The notes under the pieces are model-generated. The model was not told where the DNA came from. It ran no database searches and saw only the letters and a list, made by a program, of their open reading frames with translations. 64,000 nucleotides of DNA from Hymenobacter sp. BRD128 (GTDB lineage Bacteria; Bacteroidota; Bacteroidia; Cytophagales; Hymenobacteraceae), in assembly GCF_013256625.1 (NCBI RefSeq), contig NZ_CP053908.1:744001-808000 (forward strand), given 5' to 3'. Position numbers and translations under genes: made by a program. Positions 37,719 through 45,162 of this stretch are shown here, one piece after another. Within the stretch, counting starts at the first letter, position 1; the number at the start of each line of letters is the position of its first letter.

Positions 37719-38606
37719 CTATTTATACTGGTAATAGCGCACGTAATCGACCTGCATCTGCTGCGGAAATACCGTAGAGCCATTCGGATTTCCCAAAAAA
37801 TTGCCTCCCACGGCCACATTCAGTACCACAAAAAAATTGTTGTTGAAGGGGTAAGGATTAGACCCCACCGTGCCGCTGGTGAAGGAATAATACAGCGCGC
37901 CATCGAGATAAAAGCGAATCTGGTCTTTGCTGCGCACCACGCTATACGTGTGAAAATCATTGGCGAAGCTGCTGCCGTCGGGTAGCTTGATATGGTCGAT
38001 GCCGCTTTGCTGGTGGTTGCCTGAGTTGTCGGCATAGTGCATGGTTGTCAGAATCTCCGTCGGGTTTTGCCCGCGCAGCTCCATGATGTCGATTTCACCG
38101 CACTTCGGCCAGTTGTTCTGGTCGATGTCGCTGCCTAGCATCCAGATGGCAGGCCAGACGCCCTGGCCCTGGGGTAGCTTGGCCCGCACATCAATGCGGC
38201 CGTACTGAAAATTCTGCTTGCCCTTGGTGAGCACGCGCCCCGAGGTGTAGGCCGGGCTGCCGCTAGGCTCTTTATTGGCCTGTATAATCAGGTTGCCGCT
38301 GTTCTGAAAGACGTTGTTGGTCGAGGTGGTGTAAGTTTCCAGCTCTTGATTACCCCAGCCGCCGCCGCCCGTGTCGTACATCCACTTGGTAGCATCGACC
38401 GGCCCGGAGCCATTAAACTCGTCGCTCCACATCAGCTCAGTATACTGGGCATAGTCGCGGGTATCGGCATTGACGACTGTGGGTGGCGCTACCGGCGCCG
38501 GAATAACCGGCGTCTTGTTTTCGGTGCACGAGGTACCAAGCAGCAGCGCCAGCGAAAGGCCGGCCCCGGCCGGACTCAGGCGAAAAGGGTGGGGAATTAG
38601 GAGCAT
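37719..38606 (-). CDS. Glycoside hydrolase family 16 lipoprotein (beta-glucanase type)
   Basis: 295 residues. A lipoprotein signal (LLLGTSC) gives surface or periplasmic anchoring. The GH16 fold shows WSDEFNGSG, GWGNQELETYT, and the catalytic E-x-D-x-x-E in GEIDIMEL, followed by the family TTMHYADNSGNHQQ segment. Laminarinases and lichenases have this motif, so beta-1,3- or mixed-linkage glucan is the probable substrate. It is the last gene of the SusC-SusD-PKD-GH16 locus. A terminator lies between it and the PKD gene, so its level may be lower than that of susCD. Confidence 0.9.
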   Translation of the reverse strand: MLLIPHPFRLSPAGAGLSLALLLGTSCTENKTPVIPAPVAPPTVVNADTRDYAQYTELMWSDEFNGSGPVDATKWMYDTGGGGWGNQELETYTTSTNNVFQNSGNLIIQANKEPSGSPAYTSGRVLTKGKQNFQYGRIDVRAKLPQGQGVWPAIWMLGSDIDQNNWPKCGEIDIMELRGQNPTEILTTMHYADNSGNHQQSGIDHIKLPDGSSFANDFHTYSVVRSKDQIRFYLDGALYYSFTSGTVGSNPYPFNNNFFVVLNVAVGGNFLGNPNGSTVFPQQMQVDYVRYYQYK

Positions 38607-38611
38607 ATAAA

Positions 38612-38649
38612 ATATAAAAAAAGGACCCGGTGAATTGCTCGCCGGGTCC
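38612..38649 (-). terminator. Terminator between PKD gene and GH16 gene
   Basis: On the minus strand GGACCCGG and CCGGGTCC (38623-38630 and 38642-38649) form a stem followed by a long T-rich run toward 38609. It would end or attenuate the susC-susD-PKD transcript before GH16. Confidence 0.75.
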
Positions 38650-38678
38650 CTGGCAACACGGTTAGGTAGAGAATAATT

Positions 38679-39962
38679 TTACTTGGCTACCAGCTTTATG
38701 GTAAAAACAACGGCTCCGTTTTTGCCGGTGCCAGCGCGCAGCAGCATCGTCTTGTCGGTGATGGCTAGAATGCGGTAAGTCAGGTCGGGCGCATCGGTGA
38801 CGCCGATAAACATGCCGGCCTTGCCCAACACAAACTGGGCTAGCCCGGCCCCATCGGCCGGCCCAAACGTAAAGGGCGTCGAATCAGAGCGCGGGGCTTG
38901 GCACGAGCCAGCAGCCCCGTTAACGCCAGCCACGAAGGTTTCGGCCTTAGCATCGTAAGTGTAGACATTGGCCGCCGAGAACGTAAACTCGTCGTCGGCC
39001 TGGCAGGCGGGAAGCTGGCCACCGGCGGTATTGCCGGCGTAGTACTGGCCGGGCTTGTCTTCAGTGCCTACAATGATGGGCGCCGCCGAGGTGTTGTCCA
39101 GCAGCCAGGTTTTCTGGGTGCCATTGGTGAGCAACTGCTTCACCCGCGTTACGGCATCGAAAGGCACTAGGGTTACTTCCGTCTTGGTGCCGTCGGCTAG
39201 GGTGCCGCGCAGGCGCAGCACGGTGCTGCTCGCCTCAATGATGTCGTAGGTCAGGTTGGTTACCGCTACCGGCTCGCCGATGAAGGTGCCGGCCTTTTGC
39301 AGAATAATCTGCCCTAACCCGTTGACGCCGCCGCCCGGCTTGTACACAAACGCGCCGCTGCTCGACTGCGAGGCCCCGCAGGTGCCGCCGGCGTAGGTGC
39401 CCCCGTTGCTTTCGTAAGTGTAGCTGGCCGAGGTACCGCTAAACGTAAACTGGTCGTCGGCCTGGCAGGAAGTGAGTGAGTTGGCGGGCGACGAATACGT
39501 GACGTTGTTGCTGGCGTCGAGGTGCTTTACGGCTCCCGCGTCGTTAGAGTAAGTAAATACCCGCGCCCCAGCCACGTTGCTCTGGCAGTTAGCCAAGGCT
39601 GAGAAGCCGGCGTTGCCGCACAGCGATGGAATAACGACAGTAGTCTGGGGCGTTGCATTTGTGCCGCCCCGGCCCGACTCGGTGAGGCGTACCTTATAGC
39701 TGCCGGCTTGCGTGTAGGTGTGCGTTACGGTTTGGCCGGTGCCCGTGGTGCCATCGCCAAAGTCCCACTGGTTGATAAAGCCATCCGTGCTATTGTCGGT
39801 GAAGGTAACGGTGATGGGGTATTGCGTCGAATTGACAGTGCTGGTGAAGCTAGCCGCCGGCACCGGCCCTTGCAAGCTGCCCTTATCATTTTTGCTGCAC
39901 GCGCTCAGCGCCAAGGGGCCGGCCAGCAGCGCCCAGGCAGCTTTGTTCCAAATATTTTTCAT
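38679..39962 (-). CDS. PKD-domain lipoprotein, probable surface glycan-binding protein
   Basis: 427 residues with a lipoprotein signal (LALSAC). A PKD domain (about 25-110; VTFTDNSTDGFINQWDFGDG) is followed by two similar modules of about 110 residues. Each has CQADD(Q/E)FTFS, then a tyrosine-rich strand, then LGQIILQKAGTFIG or its equivalent. The internal duplication and the position after SusD fit a SusE/F-like or SGBP-type protein that binds the polysaccharide at the cell surface. Each module has a conserved Cys pair. No hydrolase motif. The binding target is inferred from the GH16 neighbour. Confidence 0.82.
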   Translation of the reverse strand: MKNIWNKAAWALLAGPLALSACSKNDKGSLQGPVPAASFTSTVNSTQYPITVTFTDNSTDGFINQWDFGDGTTGTGQTVTHTYTQAGSYKVRLTESGRGGTNATPQTTVVIPSLCGNAGFSALANCQSNVAGARVFTYSNDAGAVKHLDASNNVTYSSPANSLTSCQADDQFTFSGTSASYTYESNGGTYAGGTCGASQSSSGAFVYKPGGGVNGLGQIILQKAGTFIGEPVAVTNLTYDIIEASSTVLRLRGTLADGTKTEVTLVPFDAVTRVKQLLTNGTQKTWLLDNTSAAPIIVGTEDKPGQYYAGNTAGGQLPACQADDEFTFSAANVYTYDAKAETFVAGVNGAAGSCQAPRSDSTPFTFGPADGAGLAQFVLGKAGMFIGVTDAPDLTYRILAITDKTMLLRAGTGKNGAVVFTIKLVAK

Positions 39963-39995
39963 GTTAAAACTAGGCTATATGTTCCGTGAAATGGC

Positions 39996-41531
39996 TTAGT
40001 AGCCTGGGTTTTGCACAAGATTATGGTTGGCATCAAGCTCCGACTGCGGAATGGGCAGCACGTAGTTTTTCTCGGTCGGAATGCCGCGTCTAACCCCTAG
40101 CGTGGCTAGGTAGGCCGACTGGGCCGTCATGCCCGAAATGAGCGTTTTGGTGCGCTTCATATCAAACCAGCGGTCAAACTCGAAGGCCAGCTCGTACTTG
40201 CGCTCCCGAATTACTGCATCTTGGAAGTTGGGCGTGTTCGAGGCATTCAGGTCGTGCGCGGCGTTGGGGGTGTTATAGTCGGCGCCGAAGGCGCGGCGGC
40301 GCACCTTGTTCAGGGCTTCGTAGCCGGCGGGTGTAGCACCCAGGCCCTCGGCCACAATTAGGTACATCTCGGCCAGACGCAGCACCGCCACGTTCTGGGG
40401 CGAGTCCCAGATGTTGGTGTTCACCATACCCACAAACCACTTCTTGCAGTCGAAGCCGAAAGGCGAGCCGGGTAGGCTAGCGGGCTGAATGCTGCCGTTG
40501 GGCGATACATCGCCGGGCACCCACACGCTCACGGGCTTGCGGGTATCGCCGGGCTCGTAGCCGGCCACAAAGTCGGGCTCGGGTACGTTGAAGCCGTAGC
40601 CATCGCCGGCTGGTACGAGGCCGCCCCGGCGGGGCGCGAAGAACTGGTTCATCGACGAGCCCACGTTATTGCGGTCATACTGGTTGCGGCCGTTGGTGAA
40701 CTGCACCTCGAAGAGCGACTCCTTGGCGTTATTGTTTTCGTTGGCTACCACGAAGTTATCGCCGTATTTGGCCCACATGGTCTTGCCCGAGTTGTCGATA
40801 ACGGCCTGTGCCTGCACGGCGGCTTCGGCTTTTTTGCCTTCGGTGAGCAGCACCTTAGCCAGCAGGCCCTGGGCGGCCCACTTGGTGGCGCGGCCCAGGT
40901 CGGCGCCGCTATACGATGCCGGCAGGTTACCGATGGCGGCCGTCAGGTCGCTCTCAATCACTTTGTATACATCGGCCTGCGGCGTGCGCGCAATGTTTAC
41001 CTGGTCGACCCCCGTGGGCGGGGCCGTGTACAGCGGTACGTCGCCGAAGGCCCGCACCAAGTCAAAGTACATTTTGGCCCGGATAAACTGCGCTTCGCCC
41101 AGGCAGCGCTTCTGAATGGCAGGGTCCATCCCGGTAATGAGCGGCACCTTCTGCAGCACGATATTGGCGCGCTGCAAGGCGATGTACGAACCCTCCCAGA
41201 GGCGCCTGCACACGAAATTGGTCGACGGGATGTTGTAGTCGTCGAGCTGCGTGTACTCGATGCCGTCGCTACCACCGCCGCCGCCAGTGGTCGAGATGTC
41301 AGCCCCGATGTCCATGCCCCATAGCGCGGCGTTGTACTGACCTTCCTTCGTCAGCTCGCTGTAGGCGGCGTTTACGGCCTGAATGGCATCGTTTTGGGTT
41401 TTATAAAAGTTAGCGTCCGTTATCTGGTCCGAAGGCGACTCCTCCAGAAACTTGCTGGTGCAGCCAGCCGAGCCCGCCAGCAGGCCTAGCGCCAGCAGAT
41501 AGGCACCACGTGAGTAGGTAAAAGTAAACAT
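39996..41531 (-). CDS. SusD/RagB family starch-binding-like lipoprotein
   Basis: 511 residues from the ATG at 41531, which gives a proper lipoprotein signal (LLAGSAGC); the frame is open slightly further upstream but that would add a non-signal extension. Typical SusD features are FLEESPSDQITDANFYKTQ, tetratricopeptide-like helices, LRLAEMYLIVAEGL and the C-terminal RKYELAFEFDRWFDMKR, then LPIPQSELDANHNLVQNPGY. It forms the lid of the SusC transporter and binds the oligosaccharide. susC ends 31 bases upstream; the two are one operon. Confidence 0.95.
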   Translation of the reverse strand: MFTFTYSRGAYLLALGLLAGSAGCTSKFLEESPSDQITDANFYKTQNDAIQAVNAAYSELTKEGQYNAALWGMDIGADISTTGGGGGSDGIEYTQLDDYNIPSTNFVCRRLWEGSYIALQRANIVLQKVPLITGMDPAIQKRCLGEAQFIRAKMYFDLVRAFGDVPLYTAPPTGVDQVNIARTPQADVYKVIESDLTAAIGNLPASYSGADLGRATKWAAQGLLAKVLLTEGKKAEAAVQAQAVIDNSGKTMWAKYGDNFVVANENNNAKESLFEVQFTNGRNQYDRNNVGSSMNQFFAPRRGGLVPAGDGYGFNVPEPDFVAGYEPGDTRKPVSVWVPGDVSPNGSIQPASLPGSPFGFDCKKWFVGMVNTNIWDSPQNVAVLRLAEMYLIVAEGLGATPAGYEALNKVRRRAFGADYNTPNAAHDLNASNTPNFQDAVIRERKYELAFEFDRWFDMKRTKTLISGMTAQSAYLATLGVRRGIPTEKNYVLPIPQSELDANHNLVQNPGY

Positions 41532-41562
41532 TGTTGAGTGGGAATAGACAAGAGCGTGAAAG

Positions 41563-44500
41563 TTAGAATCCAATATTTACGCCGCCCGTGAACACCCGCG
41601 CTTGCGGATAGATTCCGAGGTCGACGCCGCTAGCGCTTACTTCCGGGTCGAAGCCCGTGTAATGCGTCAACGTGATGAGATTCTGGCCAGTAACGTAGAC
41701 GCGAATTTGTTTTGACGAGATGCGGCTCAGCACGCTAGCGGGCAAGGTGTAGCCCAGCGTCACGTTTTTGAGGCGTACAAACGAGCCGTCTTCTACAAAG
41801 TGGCTCGACACGCGCAGGTTGCGGTTGGGGTCCGAGTCGATAGCACGGGGCACGTCGTTGCTGGTGCCCGGGCCGGTCCAGCGGTTGAGCACGATAGAGC
41901 CGCCACTGAAGCTACCGTAAAGCGCGCTTTCGAGCAGGTAGCGGTTCTGATTGTAAATCTGATTGCCCTTCGACCCGTTGATAAACACGCTTAGGTCAAA
42001 GCCCTTGAAGTTCAATGTATTGGTAATGCCAAACGTGAAATCGGGGTTGGGCTTGCCAATAAATGTTCGGTCGGCAGCAGTAATCACCCCATCGCCGTTG
42101 AGGTCCTTAAAGCGGATATCGCCGGGGGCCGTGCCGTTCTCCTGTTTGGGGGCCTTGGCTACCTCATCGGCCGTCTGGAACAGGCCGTCGGCCACGTAGC
42201 CGTAGAACGAGCCGAAGGGCTGACCAGCGTCGTAGCGCACGATGGCGTCGCCTGCTAGGGTACCAGCCCCGTTGTAAGGTACCCCCTGGCCCAGCGATTC
42301 CAGCTTGGTTTTGAAGGCCGATAGCGTTACCGAAGTAGTCCAGTTGAAGCCGCCATTCGAGCCAATAAAGTTGCGGGTCGTCAGCGAGAAGTCGATGCCC
42401 CGGTTGTAGGCGGAGGCCGCGTTGGTATTCACGCTTTGGTAAGTACCCGAAGCAAAAGACACTGGCACGGGCGCAATCAGGTTGGGCGAGTTGCGGTTGT
42501 AGAAGTCAATCGAGGCTTCAATGCGGTTGTCCAAGAAGCCCACATCCACCCCGATATTGGTCTGGTTGTTATTTTCCCAGCGCAGATTGGGATTGGCCAA
42601 GCGCGTGGGCGCACCGCCCGTGTTGATGGTTTGCGGCTCGGGGCCAAACGGATACGTGATGCCGAAGTTAATTGAGTATAGGTAAGCGAAGCGCCCGGCA
42701 TTCAGGGGGTTGCCTACCCGGCCGTAGCCAGCGCGCAGCTTCAGGTTACTGATGGCGCGGTTGCCTTTGAGGAATGGTTCCTCGGAGATGCGCCAGCCCA
42801 CTGAAGCACCTGGGAAGAAGCCAAACTTCTCACCAGGAGGGAATACCGACGAGCCGTCGTAGCGGGCTACGGCCGATAGCAGGTATTTGCCGGCAAACTC
42901 GTAGTTGAGGCGGCCAAAGTAGCTGGCCAGGTGCTGCGGCGAGCTGATGATACCAGCGTTGGCCAGTTGGGTGTTAATGGGCCCGGCGTTGATAACGCGC
43001 AGGTCGTTGCGTAGGTAGCCCGTGCGGTAAGCCTCCACATTGCTGTAGTTGAATTCCTGCGCCGACTGCCCGAGCAGAAAGGTCACCTGGTGCTTATCGG
43101 CAATGAGCTTGTCGTAAGTTGCCGTGTTCTCAATCAGATAGCTCGGGCCGTACGACGAAGTGGCTGAGGCCCCCGCCGTAGCGTAGCGCGACGTGACGCC
43201 GGGAAACGGCGGAGCTGAAGGCGCAAAAGAGTTGAAGGTACTAAAAAGCAGGTCAGCTCCTACGTTGGAGCGGATACGCAAGCCTTTCAGCGGCTGCAGC
43301 TCAGCGTAAAACGTGGTCAGAATCCGGTTCTGAACGTAACGCTGGTCGGTGCGCTGGGCGCTGGCTAGGGGGTTCTCCTCAATAAAGTTGTCGGTGCTAC
43401 CGGTGGGCTCGTACCAGTACCCATCGGAGCGGTAGGGCTGGATAGTGGCCGGAATCCGGATAAGCTGCTGAATAGTGCCGTACTCGCCGCTGTTGGTCGT
43501 TACCTGGCGGTCGGAGAGGTGCGTAAGCTGAATGTTGTTACCCACCTTCAACATCCGGCCTATTTTCACTTCGCCGTTGGCACGCAGCGTATAGCGCTCA
43601 AAATTGGTGCCGATGATGATACCATCCTGCTGGAAATAAGAGGCTGATAAGGCATAATTCGCCTTATCGCTGCCCCCATTTACCCCTAGCGAATAGTTTT
43701 GAATCCGCGCCCGGCGGAATACCAAATCTTGCCAATCGGTGCCAGTGCCCAGCGAGGCCGGGTCGCGCAGGCGGTCTACCACGATAGGCTTGCCAGCAGC
43801 CAGACGGCTTTCGTTGTTAATAACGGCGTACTCTTGGGCATTTAATAGATTCAGGCGGCGGGCGACCGACTGAACCCCGGTATAAGCATTAACATTGACA
43901 TTTGATTGGCCAGCCTTACCGTGCTTGGTCGTAATCAATACTACCCCGTTAGCAGCGCGTACTCCGTAAATAGCGGTGGCCGACGCATCTTTCAGGATAT
44001 CAATGGTTTCGATATCATCGGGGCTGATTCCTTGTAACTCGTTACCAATGGCATTGCCACTGCCATCCGTAGCTGTGGCGATAGGGAAGCCGTCGATAAC
44101 GTAAAGGGGCGAGTTGTTGCCGGCCGAGGTTATACCACGAACGCGTACCGAGCTACCACCTGAGCCACCCGGCGTGCCACCATTAGAGGTAATGGTTACG
44201 CCAGCTACTTTGCCCTGCAGGGCCTGCGTTACATCTGGAACCGGTTGACGCGCTAGCTCTGCTCCGTTTACCGATGAGATGGCGCCCGTCACGCTGCCGC
44301 GTTCCTGGGTGCCGTAGCCTACTACTACTACTTCGTTGAGCTTCTGCGTGTCTTCGGTCATAGTCACGCTCACGTTCGAGGCATTGGCGCTCGTGACTAC
44401 CACCGGCTGGCCAATGTAGCCAATAAAGCTGAACAGCAATGTGCTGCCCTCGGGCGCCCGCAGAGCAAAGCGGCCATCGGCATCGGTAGTGCTGCCAACC

Positions 44501-44709
44501 GTGGTGCCTCGTACCAGCACCGTAACACCAGGAAGGGGCCTGCCATCCGGCCCTACTACCCGGCCCGTCACCGGCACGTCGACCAGGACGTGCAGCGCCG
44601 ACGTGGGCAGCAGGTGAGGAGTAGTGGCCCCGGCAGCTACTGGCAGCCCGCAGGCCAGCAGCACTGCCGTATGTCGAAACGACGGGGCTAGGTAAAGCTT
44701 TCGCTTCAT
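41563..44709 (-). CDS. SusC/RagA family TonB-linked outer-membrane transporter
   Basis: 1048 residues. Signal peptide, then a carboxypeptidase-like regulatory (CarbopepD) domain (VTGRVVGPDGRPLPGVTVLV), the TonB-box-like LNEVVVVGYGTQERGSVTGA, a plug domain (VAGVTITSNGGTPGG, YVIDGFPI) and a 22-strand barrel ending in Phe. It imports oligosaccharides released from a glucan, using TonB energy. It leads the operon; the region upstream holds a -7 box and possible LacI-type operators. Confidence 0.95.
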   Translation of the reverse strand: MKRKLYLAPSFRHTAVLLACGLPVAAGATTPHLLPTSALHVLVDVPVTGRVVGPDGRPLPGVTVLVRGTTVGSTTDADGRFALRAPEGSTLLFSFIGYIGQPVVVTSANASNVSVTMTEDTQKLNEVVVVGYGTQERGSVTGAISSVNGAELARQPVPDVTQALQGKVAGVTITSNGGTPGGSGGSSVRVRGITSAGNNSPLYVIDGFPIATATDGSGNAIGNELQGISPDDIETIDILKDASATAIYGVRAANGVVLITTKHGKAGQSNVNVNAYTGVQSVARRLNLLNAQEYAVINNESRLAAGKPIVVDRLRDPASLGTGTDWQDLVFRRARIQNYSLGVNGGSDKANYALSASYFQQDGIIIGTNFERYTLRANGEVKIGRMLKVGNNIQLTHLSDRQVTTNSGEYGTIQQLIRIPATIQPYRSDGYWYEPTGSTDNFIEENPLASAQRTDQRYVQNRILTTFYAELQPLKGLRIRSNVGADLLFSTFNSFAPSAPPFPGVTSRYATAGASATSSYGPSYLIENTATYDKLIADKHQVTFLLGQSAQEFNYSNVEAYRTGYLRNDLRVINAGPINTQLANAGIISSPQHLASYFGRLNYEFAGKYLLSAVARYDGSSVFPPGEKFGFFPGASVGWRISEEPFLKGNRAISNLKLRAGYGRVGNPLNAGRFAYLYSINFGITYPFGPEPQTINTGGAPTRLANPNLRWENNNQTNIGVDVGFLDNRIEASIDFYNRNSPNLIAPVPVSFASGTYQSVNTNAASAYNRGIDFSLTTRNFIGSNGGFNWTTSVTLSAFKTKLESLGQGVPYNGAGTLAGDAIVRYDAGQPFGSFYGYVADGLFQTADEVAKAPKQENGTAPGDIRFKDLNGDGVITAADRTFIGKPNPDFTFGITNTLNFKGFDLSVFINGSKGNQIYNQNRYLLESALYGSFSGGSIVLNRWTGPGTSNDVPRAIDSDPNRNLRVSSHFVEDGSFVRLKNVTLGYTLPASVLSRISSKQIRVYVTGQNLITLTHYTGFDPEVSASGVDLGIYPQARVFTGGVNIGF

Positions 44710-44804
44710 ACTATGAGTGAAAAAAGGGTGGGGAAAGGAATAAAAAAGTGGCTAGCCAGCTAACAGTGCTGTGCCAAAGACCAACATTTCAGAGCAAAGG
44801 GTCT

Positions 44805-44834
44805 GCAATCGGTTGCGGGACCGGCAACGATTGC
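44805..44834. promoter_or_regulatory. Two tandem GCAA-CG-TTGC palindromes, possible LacI-type operators
   Basis: GCAATCGGTTGC (44805-44816) and GCAACGATTGC (44824-44834) share half-sites GCAA and TTGC around a central CG, the general form of LacI-family operators. They also pair with each other as a hairpin in the leader of susC. Either use is plausible; neither is demonstrated. Confidence 0.45.
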
Positions 44835-44889
44835 ATAAACGAGGTAGAATTAGCCAGAACTACTAAGTTTAGCAGCCACATCTACCGGT

Positions 44890-44897
44890 CAAAAGTA
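44890..44897 (-). promoter_or_regulatory. Candidate -7 box for susC
   Basis: On the minus strand this reads TACTTTTG, an exact TAnnTTTG. It lies about 180 bases before the susC start and is preceded by an A/T-rich stretch. It would give a leader of roughly 170 bases that includes the two palindromes. Confidence 0.45.
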
Positions 44898-45162
44898 GCT
44901 AAAGTGTTTTGTAAAAAAATGAGGCCTATTCCTTCAAAATAGCCCGTAAAGGCGCTTTTATCGCTTTGGTACTACCTCTCATTACACCTAGTGCACACGC
45001 GCAATGCGAGCTATTGAGGCTTTAAAAGTCATGAGCCGTGTTTTGGGCGCTGAGCGACTAAGGCTAAAAAACAACGCACCAAAACAGAAATTTTTCTGAA
45101 AAATGATTAACCCGGTTTTATGGCGAATTGTACCCGGTAGCTAATGGGTGCGCCATGTTAAA

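Larger units (their letters stand above)
44710..45162. other. Intergenic region upstream of susC
   Basis: 453 bases without a credible gene and markedly AT-richer than its surroundings. It holds a candidate -7 box and two palindromes described separately. The half near 45162 follows the end of the receptor gene and contains a run of A/T (about 45065-45115) but no clear hairpin. Confidence 0.7.

Noticed and set aside
44748..44942. Short open frame in the susC upstream region
   Set aside because: No homology-like features; the region holds promoter and operator-like sequence instead.
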